This document shows, piece by piece, positions 23,586 to 31,673 of a stretch of DNA of 64,000 bases. A program made the position numbers and the translations under genes. The notes beneath the pieces are model-generated. The model was not told where the DNA came from. It did no database searches and worked only from the letters and a program-made list of their open reading frames with translations. The DNA is from an uncultured Collinsella sp. Lineage in GTDB: Bacteria; Actinomycetota; Coriobacteriia; Coriobacteriales; Coriobacteriaceae. The stretch covers positions 4,139-68,138 of the forward strand of contig CAAFGG010000040.1 in the NCBI GenBank assembly GCA_900762325.1. The letters run 5' to 3'. Every line of letters begins with the position of its first letter. The first letter of the stretch is position 1.

Positions 23586-25913
23586 TTAAGCGGAAACTGC
23601 GGCGGAAGCAGTGTTGGTCTCGTCCTCATCGGTCCATGCATGCTTGGGCATGGGACGGAAAATCTGGAAGAGCATCGCAACCAGCAGCACAATGGCCACA
23701 ACCGTCCAGATACCAAACTGCCCAAGGACAAGCAGGTTGTAGAACTGGTTGATGAACAGGCCGATCACCCAAGCGAAGGCGCACTCGTAGCCGATGGCAA
23801 TCGCGGTCCACTTGCCAGAGTCCATCTGGTTGCGGATGGTGCCAATGGCGGCAAAGCACGGAGCGCACAGCAGGTTGAAGGCGCCGAAGGCAACGCAAGC
23901 GCCCATGGTGGGGAACATGCCGGCAAACGCGGTCCACAGGCTCGGGTCGGTCTCGCCCGCGTCGGCGACGGACAGCAGCGAGCCGGCGGTGGCGACGACG
24001 TTCTCCTTGGCGACGAGGCCAGAGACGGTCAGTGCGGTTGCCTGCCAGGTGCTAAAGCCGAGCGGGGCGAAGATCCAAGCGACCAGGTTGCCCAGCATGG
24101 CGAGCACGGAGTAGTCCATGAACTCCTCGGGGATGCCGTCCATCGCAGGCAGGAAGCCAAAGGAACCGTTGTAGCTACCAAAGTTGGAGAGGAACCAAAC
24201 CACGACAGTGGACGCGAAGATGACCGTGCCGGCCTTCTTGATAAAGGCCCAGCAGCGCTCCCACACGTGCAGCGCCCAAGAGCGGATCGCCGGGAAGTGG
24301 TAGGCGGGAAGCTCCATAACGAACGGCGTCGGGCGACCGGCGAAGAGCTTTGTCTTCTTGAGCATAAGGCCCGAGGCGATGACGGCAAAGACGCCCAGGA
24401 AGTAGAAGAGCGGGCTGATCCACGCCGCGGTGGTGGAAGAGTCGCCGATGATGGAACCCATGAGCAGGGCGATGATCGGCAGCTTAGCGCCGCAGGGGAT
24501 GAACGTGGTAGTCATGACCGTCATGCGGCGGTCCTTCTCGTTCTCGATGGTCTTGGTAGCCATGACGCCGGGGACGCCGCAGCCCGAAGACACGAGCATG
24601 GGGATGAACGACTTACCGGACAGGCCAAAGCGGCGGAACACGCGGTCCATGATGAAGGCAACGCGGGCCATGTAGCCGCAGTCCTCCAGGAAGGACAGCA
24701 TCACAAAAAGCAGGAACATCTGCGGCACAAAGCCGAAGATGGCGCCCAGGCCGCCGACGATACCGTCACAGACGAGCGAATCGACCAGGCCACCGTCCTC
24801 GGTGCCACCCGCCACAAGTGCGTCGTGGACCATGGTGGTAATACCCGGAACATAGGGGCCGTACTGCGCCGGGTCGACCGAGTCGGCATTGTCGCCCGCA
24901 GCCTCGACAGCCTCATCGTAAGCGTCGCGGCCCTGGCCGAGCACATACCAACCGTCGGTACCAAAGAGCTGGTCATTGGTGAAGTCGGTCACCGTGCCGC
25001 CCAAGGTAGAAACGGCGATGTAGTACACGCAGAACATGATGACGACAAAGATCGGCAGGCCCAGAATACGGTTGGTAACCACGCGGTCGATCTTCTCGGA
25101 AGTGCTCATCTTGGCCGGGGCCTTGGTGAGGCACTCGTCGATGATGTGCGCGATCACGCCGTAGCGCTCACCGGTGATGATGGACTCGGCGTCGTCATCG
25201 CAATCCTGCTCGCACTGGGCGACCAGCTGCTCTACGCGAGCAGCCTTCTCCTTAGTGAGGTTGATGAGCTTGCAGGCGTCCGCGTCGCGCTCAAACAGCT
25301 TGACAGCGTAGTAGCGGCGCTTGTTGGCGGGAACGCTCGCCGGAAGGTTGTTCTCGATGTGGTCCAGAACGTCCTCGATGGAGGAGTCGAACTTGTGCTC
25401 CGGCACCTGGCCCTTGGAAGCGGCGGACTTCTTAACCTGCTCGAACAGCTCCTTGATACCCTTGTTCTTAAGAGCCGAGATCATCATGACCGGGCAGCCG
25501 AGCTTCTTGGAAAGCTTGTCAATGTCGATCATGTCACCGTTCTTCTCGACCAAGTCGGCCATGTTGAGGGCAACGACCACGGGCAGGCCGGTCTCGATAA
25601 CCTGAAGCGCCAGGTACAGGTTGCGCTCGAGGTTGGTGGCATCGACGACTTGGACGACAACATCGGGCTCGCCGCTCATGAGGTAATCGCGCGAGCATTG
25701 CTCCTCGGGGCTGTAGGGGGAAAGCGAGTAGATGCCAGGGAGGTCCGTGATGGTAACGTTCTTGTCGCTTAGGAGCTTGGCTTCCTTTTTCTCAACCGTG
25801 ACGCCGGGCCAGTTGCCAACGTAGCCGTTGGCGCCGGTGATCAGGTTGAAAAGCGTGGTCTTGCCGCAGTTGGGGTTACCCGCCAGCGCGACATGGATCT
25901 GAGAATCCGCCAT
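23586..25913 (-). CDS. feoB: Ferrous iron transporter FeoB
   Basis: FeoB imports Fe(II) across the cytoplasmic membrane. The 775-residue protein has the N-terminal G domain with G1 GNPNCGKTTLFN, G3 DLPGIYSL and G4-type NMAD, then a helical linker. The membrane domain carries two Gate regions, including SSGCGVPGVMATKTI and GAKLPIIALL, and the C-terminal helices hold VAKENVVAT. GAAGGA lies before the ATG. It is preceded by two feoA genes on the same strand and followed by the Cys-rich partner. A periplasm-side insert of about 60 residues (GRDAYDEAVEAAGDN) follows the first membrane helix, as in other actinobacterial FeoBs. Confidence 0.97.
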   Translation of the reverse strand: MADSQIHVALAGNPNCGKTTLFNLITGANGYVGNWPGVTVEKKEAKLLSDKNVTITDLPGIYSLSPYSPEEQCSRDYLMSGEPDVVVQVVDATNLERNLYLALQVIETGLPVVVALNMADLVEKNGDMIDIDKLSKKLGCPVMMISALKNKGIKELFEQVKKSAASKGQVPEHKFDSSIEDVLDHIENNLPASVPANKRRYYAVKLFERDADACKLINLTKEKAARVEQLVAQCEQDCDDDAESIITGERYGVIAHIIDECLTKAPAKMSTSEKIDRVVTNRILGLPIFVVIMFCVYYIAVSTLGGTVTDFTNDQLFGTDGWYVLGQGRDAYDEAVEAAGDNADSVDPAQYGPYVPGITTMVHDALVAGGTEDGGLVDSLVCDGIVGGLGAIFGFVPQMFLLFVMLSFLEDCGYMARVAFIMDRVFRRFGLSGKSFIPMLVSSGCGVPGVMATKTIENEKDRRMTVMTTTFIPCGAKLPIIALLMGSIIGDSSTTAAWISPLFYFLGVFAVIASGLMLKKTKLFAGRPTPFVMELPAYHFPAIRSWALHVWERCWAFIKKAGTVIFASTVVVWFLSNFGSYNGSFGFLPAMDGIPEEFMDYSVLAMLGNLVAWIFAPLGFSTWQATALTVSGLVAKENVVATAGSLLSVADAGETDPSLWTAFAGMFPTMGACVAFGAFNLLCAPCFAAIGTIRNQMDSGKWTAIAIGYECAFAWVIGLFINQFYNLLVLGQFGIWTVVAIVLLVAMLFQIFRPMPKHAWTDEDETNTASAAVSA

Positions 25914-25988
25914 TCAATCCTTCTTCCTTGTGTGCCTGCGCTGCTTTCTCCGCGCAGGCTGGATAATGTGCTTCAAAGATGCTGCATT

Positions 25989-26008
25989 AAGTTAGAAAAA
26001 CCTAACTT
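25989..26008. promoter_or_regulatory. 20-bp AT-rich palindrome between feoA and feoB
   Basis: The inverted repeat AAGTTAG / CTAACTT has a 6-bp centre. The half-sites resemble those of DtxR/IdeR-type iron boxes (GGTTAG...CTAACC), but the spacing is wider than in that consensus. It may be an iron-responsive operator for feoB or a small hairpin. Confidence 0.4.
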
Positions 26009-26036
26009 TATCTGCAGAAATATGCGCCGCGAGTCC

Positions 26037-26258
26037 TTACTGGACCTCGACGACGGCGGCCTCCTCCTTGCGGATGGAAAGCTCGTAGCCGCGCACGTTG
26101 ATCTCGACCGGATCACCGAGCGGTGCAACCTTCACGACCTTGAACGAAGTGCCCTTGATGAGCCCCAGGTCCATAAGGTGGCGGCGAAGCGCACCCTCAC
26201 CGTGAAGCTTGACGATGGTGGAGCTCTCGCCCACCTTAACGTCACCCAACGTCTTCAT
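26037..26258 (-). CDS. feoA: FeoA-domain protein (first of two)
   Basis: This 73-residue SH3-like FeoA protein (MKTLGDVKVGESSTIVKLHGEG...) contains the family segments HLMDLGLIKGTSFKVVKVAPLGDPVEINVRGYELSIRKEEA. FeoA is a small cytoplasmic partner thought to contact FeoB and support Fe(II) transport. It lies between the other feoA and feoB, with 123 bp to feoB. AAAGGGGG is 9 bases upstream of the ATG. Confidence 0.93.
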   Translation of the reverse strand: MKTLGDVKVGESSTIVKLHGEGALRRHLMDLGLIKGTSFKVVKVAPLGDPVEINVRGYELSIRKEEAAVVEVQ

Positions 26259-26298
26259 TTACTTGTCCCCCTTTCAGTGCGTACAGAAATACCGTCGA

Positions 26299-26541
26299 CT
26301 AACCGACGGTCATGATGTGCATGGCAACCTTGGAATCGATACCAAAGCGTGCGCCCAGCACCGTGACGATGATATTGGCGCCACTCGAGCTCACCACGTG
26401 GATTTCGTTGCCCTCGACAAAGCCGAGGTCCTTGAGGTGGTGCTTCATATCCTCATTGCCCTTTACACGAGACACGCGCACGGTTTCGCCCGCTTTTACC
26501 ATCGAAAGCGGCATTGCCGGCATCTGCGGTCCGCAAGACAT
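26299..26541 (-). CDS. feoA: FeoA-domain protein (second copy, promoter-proximal)
   Basis: An 80-residue FeoA-like protein starting MSCGPQMPAMPLSM. The core VKAGETVRVSRVKGNEDMKHHLKDLGFVEGNEIHVVSSSGANIIVTVLGARFGIDSKVAMHI fits the SH3-like FeoA fold. The N-terminal CGPQMPAMPLS stretch is extra compared with the other copy and carries a lone Cys. ATG at 26541 has AGGAG 7 bases upstream. Tandem feoA genes are common in anaerobes, and the two proteins may form a mixed complex with FeoB. Confidence 0.92.
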   Translation of the reverse strand: MSCGPQMPAMPLSMVKAGETVRVSRVKGNEDMKHHLKDLGFVEGNEIHVVSSSGANIIVTVLGARFGIDSKVAMHIMTVG

Positions 26542-26584
26542 GACTGGGCTCCTAACATCGATTCGTCCTTCACATCGACGCAGC

Positions 26585-26638
26585 AAAAGTTAACCACGCC
26601 TATGTTCGCTTTAGTAAACTAACACGTGGTTAACTTTT
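26585..26638. promoter_or_regulatory. Inverted repeat upstream of the feo operon
   Basis: The perfect 14-bp arms AAAAGTTAACCACG (26585-26598) and CGTGGTTAACTTTT (26625-26638) flank 26 bp that contain the near-palindrome TTAGTAAACTAA. It lies directly upstream of the first feoA, so I read it as a likely iron-responsive control region. A terminator role is less likely, because a separate terminator for the HPr gene is found at 26688. Confidence 0.5.
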
Positions 26639-26687
26639 TGGAAAGGGTCCCCATTCAGATTTCGAAAAAGTTTCCTATACGAAACAA

Positions 26688-26720
26688 AGGCACCGCAAAG
26701 ACCGTCTCTTTGCAGTGCCT
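26688..26720 (-). terminator. Terminator of the HPr-like gene
   Basis: The arms AGGCACCGCAAAGA and TCTTTGCAGTGCCT pair with one mismatch around a short loop; TTTGTTTC follows on the minus strand. It lies 54 bp downstream of the stop at 26775 and separates this gene from feoA. Confidence 0.8.
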
Positions 26721-26774
26721 ATTGATACCAATTTATGCAACAGAGGGGACTGCCCCTTTGTCACATTGTTGAGG

Positions 26775-27023
26775 TTAAAGCGAGAGATTTCTGATCGACG
26801 TGACGCAGGAGGCCTCATCCACACCCGAAACGCGGAACACGACGTCTTCGCCACATTCGCCGCAGAGTGCCATGAGCCCTATAACATCGCGGCCATCCGT
26901 GTGGCGATTGCCGATACTGACTGACACGTCGCTACGATGTTTGGCAATGATGTCGTAAAGCAGCGCAACCGGGCGGGCATGTAATCCCAACGGATCTTTA
27001 ATCGTCTTTGTAAACTCGACCAT
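26775..27023 (-). CDS. HPr-family phosphocarrier protein with Asp at position 46
   Basis: This 82-residue protein is colinear with HPr, the phosphocarrier of the sugar phosphotransferase system. GLHARPV puts the active His exactly at residue 15 with Arg at 17. At residue 46, where Gram-positive HPr has the Ser phosphorylated by HPr kinase, it reads RDVIGLMAL, that is Asp46. A natural Ser46Asp state would mimic the phosphorylated regulatory form. I chose the ATG at 27023 (GGGAGG just upstream) because it makes the length and residue numbering match HPr. No PTS enzyme gene is nearby. It lies between aspS and the feo operon but has its own terminator. Confidence 0.85.
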   Translation of the reverse strand: MVEFTKTIKDPLGLHARPVALLYDIIAKHRSDVSVSIGNRHTDGRDVIGLMALCGECGEDVVFRVSGVDEASCVTSIRNLSL

Positions 27024-27112
27024 GTCCCCTCCCGCGGCATCGCACATTCGGCCGGCAAACCCAGCCACGTGGTAGTTATTGTACGTTACCGGCGCACCCC
27101 CGTCCCATAAAA

Positions 27113-27143
27113 AACGAGGGAAGGCACGCGTCCTTCCCTCGTT
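27113..27143 (-). terminator. aspS terminator
   Basis: The perfect 12-bp arms AACGAGGGAAGG and CCTTCCCTCGTT enclose a 7-nt loop, and TTTTATGG follows on the minus strand, 24 bp past the aspS stop. Confidence 0.9.
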
Positions 27144-27166
27144 ACAGGCAATATGTAGCCGTTCGC

Positions 27167-28954
27167 CTACATCAGGCGCAGGCTGACGTCCTTGAGCTGG
27201 GCGCCACTAACGGCACTCGGGGCGCCCGACATGAGGTCGGAGCCGCTAGCCGTCTTAGGGAACGCCATGACGTCGCGGATGGAGTCGGAACCGGTGAGCA
27301 GCATGCACACGCGGTCCAGGCCCAAAGCGAAACCGCCCATCGGGGGCGCACCAAACTTGAGGGCCTCCATGAGGAAGCCAAACTGCGACTCGGCACGCTC
27401 CTCGGTAAAGCCCAGGAGCTTGAGCATGGACATCTGCATCTCGGCGTTGTGGATACGCATACCGCCGCCGCCGGCCTCAAAGCCGTCCATGACAAAGTCG
27501 TAGGTGCAAGAACCGGCTGCCAACGGATCGGCCTCGATCTTGGCGATGTCGGTCTCGGTCGGCAGGGTGAAGGGCTGGTGCTCGGCGGCGTAAGCCTTGC
27601 GGTCCTCATCCCAGTGGAACAGCGGGAAGTTGACGACCCACAGGAAGTCGTGGCCCTCGCGCTTGATCTCGAGTGCGTTGGCCATGTGAGAACGCATGCC
27701 GCCCAGGATCTCGTCAGAGAGCAGGCGCGGGCCGGCGGCGAACATCACAAGGTCGCCGGGCTCGACGTCCATGCGCTCGCGCAGAGCCGCCATCTCCTCG
27801 TCCGAGAAGAACTTGACGATGGGGCTGTTGATGGAGCCGTCCTCGCGGAAAGCGATCCAGGCCAGACCCTTGGCGCCAAACGTGGAGGCCACGCCGGCGA
27901 GCTTATCGATCTTGGCACGTGCCCAAGCACCGGCGCCCTTGGCGTTGATGGCCTTGACGACAGAGCCCTCCTCGTTTGCGGCAGTCGCAAAGACCTTGAA
28001 CTTGGAGTTGGCAAAGATGTCGGTCAGGTCGACCAGATGCATGCCATAGCGGGTATCGGGCTTGTCGGAGCCATAGGTATCCATGGCCTCCCAGTAGTCC
28101 ATACGACGCAGCGGCGTGGGCATCTCGACACCCATGCGACCGAAGGCGTCGGCCAGGACCTCCTCGAGCGCGCTCATGACATCGTTCTGGTCCACGAAGG
28201 ACATCTCGATATCGACCTGGGTGAACTCGGGCTGACGGTCGGCACGCAGGTCCTCGTCGCGGAAGCACTTGGCAACCTGGTAGTAGCGCTCGACGCCACC
28301 GACCATGAGCAGCTGCTTCAGAAGCTGCGGGGACTGCGGCAGGGCGTAGAAGTTGCCCGGCTGGATGCGGCTGGGGACGATGAAGTCGCGGGCGCCCTCG
28401 GGCGTGGACTTGAACAGGGAGGGCGTCTCGACCTCCATGAACTCACGGTTGTGCAGCGCCTCGCGAATGGCAAAGGTGAAGTCGGAGCGCAGCTTGAGGT
28501 TGGCCATCATCTCGGGACGGCGAAGGTCCAGATAGCGATAGCGCAGGCGGGTGTCCTCGCTGGTCTCGATGCCGTCCTCGATCTGGAACGGCGGGGTGAC
28601 GGACGTGTTGAGCACCTCGGCGTGGTCGGTCAGGACCTCGATCTCGCCGGTCGCGAGCTTAGTGTTGGTGGTCTCCTCGCCACGGGCGCGCACGACGCCG
28701 TGGATCTTGATGGGCCACTCAGGACGCATGGTCTCGGCGATCTTAAAGGCATCGCCGTCGGAGTGCTCGGGGTCGAAAGTGAGCTGCGTGATGCCCTCGC
28801 GGTCGCGAAGGTCGCAGAAAATAAGGCCGCCGTGGTCGCGACGACGGCTCACCCAACCGGTGAGGGTAACCTCTTCGCCCACGTTCTCGAAGCGAAGCTC
28901 GCCGCAGGTACGGGTGTGCATGGAATGCTCATCGATGGGACGGGTCTGGCTCAT
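27167..28954 (-). CDS. aspS: Aspartyl-tRNA synthetase
   Basis: A class II synthetase of 595 residues, the usual bacterial-type size. It has an N-terminal OB-fold anticodon-binding domain (VTLTGWVSRRRDHGGLIFCDLRDREG), motif 2 region CFRDEDLRADRQPEFTQVDIEMSF, the bacterial GAD insertion and motif 3 GFALGLDRVCMLLTG near the C-terminus. It attaches aspartate to tRNA-Asp; whether it also charges tRNA-Asn cannot be judged here. AAGGAGG lies before the ATG. It is divergent from serB, with 256 bp between start codons. Confidence 0.97.
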   Translation of the reverse strand: MSQTRPIDEHSMHTRTCGELRFENVGEEVTLTGWVSRRRDHGGLIFCDLRDREGITQLTFDPEHSDGDAFKIAETMRPEWPIKIHGVVRARGEETTNTKLATGEIEVLTDHAEVLNTSVTPPFQIEDGIETSEDTRLRYRYLDLRRPEMMANLKLRSDFTFAIREALHNREFMEVETPSLFKSTPEGARDFIVPSRIQPGNFYALPQSPQLLKQLLMVGGVERYYQVAKCFRDEDLRADRQPEFTQVDIEMSFVDQNDVMSALEEVLADAFGRMGVEMPTPLRRMDYWEAMDTYGSDKPDTRYGMHLVDLTDIFANSKFKVFATAANEEGSVVKAINAKGAGAWARAKIDKLAGVASTFGAKGLAWIAFREDGSINSPIVKFFSDEEMAALRERMDVEPGDLVMFAAGPRLLSDEILGGMRSHMANALEIKREGHDFLWVVNFPLFHWDEDRKAYAAEHQPFTLPTETDIAKIEADPLAAGSCTYDFVMDGFEAGGGGMRIHNAEMQMSMLKLLGFTEERAESQFGFLMEALKFGAPPMGGFALGLDRVCMLLTGSDSIRDVMAFPKTASGSDLMSGAPSAVSGAQLKDVSLRLM

Positions 28955-29210
28955 ACCAGTGATCCTCCTTTATGGATCTGTGCCGCCCCGTGTCGTTCCG
29001 GGCGGCGTCGTACAGATTTGCCCAGCCTGCGTAAACCGCGCAGCCGGACATGGCGTTCTATCTTATCGCACCCACGTCGATGTACCGCGAAAAAGTAACT
29101 CTTGCCCAAAGACTTGACGGAGACGAAACAATTGACGCACCGTGGCCGTCGCCAAGGCGCGCGGCGTGCGACAATGTGCCCCAATACAACTGCACTCGGA
29201 AAGGCCCGCC

Positions 29211-29846
29211 ATGACTGCACGCCTCATCGTTATGGATATCGACTCCACGCTCATCAACCAGGAGGTCATCGACCTGTTGGGCGAGGAAGCCGGCGTAGGC
29301 GAGCAAGTTGCACAGATCACCGAACGCGCCATGCGCGGCGAGCTCGACTTTAAGCAGGCGCTCGAGGAGCGCGTGGGGCTGCTTGCCGGCTTGGACGAGA
29401 GCGTGTTCGAGCGCACCTTTGCGCGCGTGACGTTTACCCCCGGCGCGCTGGAGCTTGTGCGCTCGGCGCACAGCAAGGGCTGGAAGGTCGGCGTGGTAAG
29501 CGGCGGCTTTCACGAGGTCGCCGATAAGATCGTGGCCGCCGCGGGCATCGACTTTTGCCTGGCTAACCGCCTGGAGGTCGTGGACGGCAAGCTCACCGGT
29601 AAGTTGGCGGCAGACATTGTAACCAAGGAGTCCAAGCTCATCCAGCTGCTGGATTGGGCGGTTGAGTGTGGCGTCGATATGGCACACACCGTGGCAATCG
29701 GCGACGGCGCCAACGACATCCCCATGATTCAGGCCGCGGGCACGGGCATCGCGTTTTGCGCCAAGCCCAAGACGCGCGAGGCAGCCCCGTTTACCATCGA
29801 CGAACGCAACCTGATGCTCGCCATGGACATCATCCTGCGTGACTAG
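29211..29846 (+). CDS. serB: Phosphoserine phosphatase
   Basis: A 211-residue HAD-family phosphatase that releases serine from phosphoserine, the last step of serine synthesis. The nucleophile motif MDIDSTLI (DxDST), the SGGF motif in VGVVSGGFHEVADKI, the Lys in LTGKL and GDGANDIPMI are all present. It lacks the N-terminal ACT-like region of E. coli SerB, as in many Gram-positive forms. ATG at 29211 has GGAAAGG 6 bases upstream; a longer reading from 29142 starts at a poor codon without a ribosome binding site. Confidence 0.92.
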   Translation: MTARLIVMDIDSTLINQEVIDLLGEEAGVGEQVAQITERAMRGELDFKQALEERVGLLAGLDESVFERTFARVTFTPGALELVRSAHSKGWKVGVVSGGFHEVADKIVAAAGIDFCLANRLEVVDGKLTGKLAADIVTKESKLIQLLDWAVECGVDMAHTVAIGDGANDIPMIQAAGTGIAFCAKPKTREAAPFTIDERNLMLAMDIILRD

Positions 29847-29883
29847 TCGATCCGTCTAACAATTGAATCAGTCTGTCCTATAG

Positions 29884-29914
29884 TTTCCGAACAATTTTGT
29901 CTTAGTGTTCGGAA
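29884..29914. promoter_or_regulatory. Perfect 10-bp inverted repeat upstream of larB
   Basis: The arms TTTCCGAACA (29884-29893) and TGTTCGGAAA (29905-29914) have an 11-bp spacer. The repeat lies about 45 bp before the larB start, overlapping where a -35 would be, with TAGACT as a possible -10. No U tract follows, so an operator is more likely than a serB terminator. The TetR-type protein in the same operon is a candidate binder. Confidence 0.5.
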
Positions 29915-29960
29915 ATATACCCTTTGAGTGCTAGACTTTGCGCCGTCGAAGGGAACATAT

Positions 29961-30743
29961 ATGGATAAGCAAGATCTTGAGCAATTGCTGAGCGATGTTG
30001 CCGGCGGAGCAGTCGCCCCGGCAGTCGCCCTCACGCGCATCCAGACGGCTCCGACCGCCGATTTAGGCTTTGCGCAGCTCGATCTTTCGCGCGGAGTGCG
30101 CCAGGGAGCCGGCGAGGTTGTCTACGGTGCCGGTAAAACCGCCGAGCAAATTGCCGCCATTATCAAAGCATTACTTGATGCCGGCCAGGAGCGCATCCTG
30201 GTCACACGCTTGGATGCCGAAAAAGCCGCGCGCACCGCTGAGCTTCTCGGCAACGACATCGACCTGGGATATATCCCGGACGCCCAGCTCGCCTTGGTGG
30301 GTGGCAAGCCCTCCCCCACCGGCAACGGACGCATCGTCGTCGCCTGCGCCGGCACGAGCGACCTGCCCGTCGCCGAAGAGGCGGCACTGACGGCCGAGTT
30401 CTACGGCAACGAGGTCGACCGCCTCTACGACGTAGGTGTCGCCGGCCTGCACCGCCTGCTCGCACATGCCGAGGAACTTGCCCAGGCACAGGTGGTCATC
30501 GCCATCGCCGGCATGGAGGGCGCTCTGGCGAGCGTCGTCGGCGGTCTGGTGAGCTGTCCGGTCATCGCCGTTCCCACCAGCGTGGGCTACGGCGCGAACT
30601 TTGGTGGCGTAGCCACGCTGCTCGCCATGCTCAACTCCTGCGCCAGCGGCGTTTCGGTCGTCAATATCGACAACGGCTTTGGTGCCGCCTACCAAGCAAG
30701 TCTTATCAATCATCTGAGCGCCGGCGCGTCCTGCGCCCGCTAA
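29961..30743 (+). CDS. larB: LarB, pyridinium-3,5-bisthiocarboxylate mononucleotide (nickel-pincer) cofactor biosynthesis
   Basis: LarB carboxylates nicotinic acid adenine dinucleotide in the first step of nickel-pincer nucleotide synthesis for lactate racemase. The 260-residue protein shows LDLSRGVRQGAGEVVYGAGKT near the start and a PurE-like C-terminal half: ACAGTSDLPVAEEAALTAEFYG, VGVAGLHRLL, VVIAIAGMEGALASVVGGL and VPTSVGYGA. The Cys in MLNSCASGVSVVNIDNG corresponds to the catalytic Cys of the family. ATG at 29961 has GAAGGG 7 bases upstream. larC follows after 10 bp. Confidence 0.94.
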   Translation: MDKQDLEQLLSDVAGGAVAPAVALTRIQTAPTADLGFAQLDLSRGVRQGAGEVVYGAGKTAEQIAAIIKALLDAGQERILVTRLDAEKAARTAELLGNDIDLGYIPDAQLALVGGKPSPTGNGRIVVACAGTSDLPVAEEAALTAEFYGNEVDRLYDVGVAGLHRLLAHAEELAQAQVVIAIAGMEGALASVVGGLVSCPVIAVPTSVGYGANFGGVATLLAMLNSCASGVSVVNIDNGFGAAYQASLINHLSAGASCAR

Positions 30744-30753
30744 GGAGCATTTC

Positions 30754-31671
30754 ATGTCCAACCATCAGCACACGCTTATCATCGACGGCACCTCGGGCAT
30801 CAGCGGCGACATGACCGTCGCGGCCCTGCTCGACCTGGGCGCCAGCGAGGAACATCTGCGCGAGCAGCTCGCCACGCTTCCGGTCGGCGGCTTTGAGATT
30901 GCCGTTACGCGCGCAAACAAGCATGGCATCGACGCCTGCGACTTTGACGTTCAGCTGGCAGAGGAGCTCGAGAACCACGATCACGATATGGCCTGGCTCT
31001 ACGGCAACGAAGCAGCCGTCAAGCACACGCACGAGCATGGGCACCACCATCATGACCATGGCGAGCACGAACACGAGCACTGCCACGAGCATGACCATGA
31101 GGCCCACGGCCATGGTCACGAGGGTCACCATCACGCCCACCGCCATCACCACCGCTCTTTGGCCGATGTCACGACGATCATTGATGGCTCGCAGCTAAGC
31201 GATGGCGCCAAGCGTCGCGCCCTCGCCATTTTTTCCGTACTCGCCGCCGCCGAGGCCAAGGCTCACGGCAAAACGCCCGAGACCGTCATGTTCCACGAGG
31301 TAGGCGCCGTCGATTCCATCGTCGACGTCTGCTCTGTCGCCATCTGCCTCGATGACCTGGGCATTGAGGACATCGTTGTCGAGTCGCTCTCCGAGGGCCA
31401 CGGAACCATCCGCTGTGCCCACGGTCTCATGCCCATTCCCGTCCCCGCTGTCGTCAACCTATGCCAGGCGGGCAATATCGCCCTCACGCCCGCACCGGTC
31501 GCCGGCGAGCTCGTGACGCCCACGGGCGCCGCCATCGTTACCGCGCTGCGTACATCCGAGCACCTGCCGGCCCGCTACCGCATCGAGGCCGTCGGCTACG
31601 GCGCCGGCAAGCGCCCCTACGAGGGTTGCTCCGGCACGCTCCGTTGTCTGCTCGTTCACGTGGATGCATAG
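30754..31671 (+). CDS. larC: LarC nickel-insertion protein, first domain only
   Basis: LarC inserts nickel into the pincer cofactor. The 305 residues start with the family motif IIDGTSGISGDMTVAALLDLG. A histidine-rich metal-binding insert (about residues 85-135, runs such as HEHGHHHHDH) follows, then TVMFHEVGAVDSIVDVCS and the domain end VGYGAGKRPYEGCSGTLRCLLV. The protein stops there. In the family a second domain (LarC2) normally follows, sometimes reached by frameshifting, but here the TetR gene begins 2 bp after the stop in another frame. No LarC2-like sequence was found in the window. AAGGAG lies before the ATG. Confidence 0.88.
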   Translation: MSNHQHTLIIDGTSGISGDMTVAALLDLGASEEHLREQLATLPVGGFEIAVTRANKHGIDACDFDVQLAEELENHDHDMAWLYGNEAAVKHTHEHGHHHHDHGEHEHEHCHEHDHEAHGHGHEGHHHAHRHHHRSLADVTTIIDGSQLSDGAKRRALAIFSVLAAAEAKAHGKTPETVMFHEVGAVDSIVDVCSVAICLDDLGIEDIVVESLSEGHGTIRCAHGLMPIPVPAVVNLCQAGNIALTPAPVAGELVTPTGAAIVTALRTSEHLPARYRIEAVGYGAGKRPYEGCSGTLRCLLVHVDA

Positions 31672-31673
31672 CC

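Noticed and set aside
23535..25772. A 745-codon open frame antisense to feoB
   Set aside because: It mirrors a well-conserved FeoB, is rich in His/Asp/Gly from GC-skewed codons and has no recognisable domain. The same applies to long frames opposite ppc (35242-37749), GH28 (12810-14894), htpG (49238-51190) and the phoB/phoR genes (54194-56383).
31021..31156. Tandem CAC/CAT-rich stretch that could pass for a DNA repeat array or CRISPR-like tract
   Set aside because: It encodes the histidine-rich metal-binding loop of LarC in frame; there are no regular spacers.
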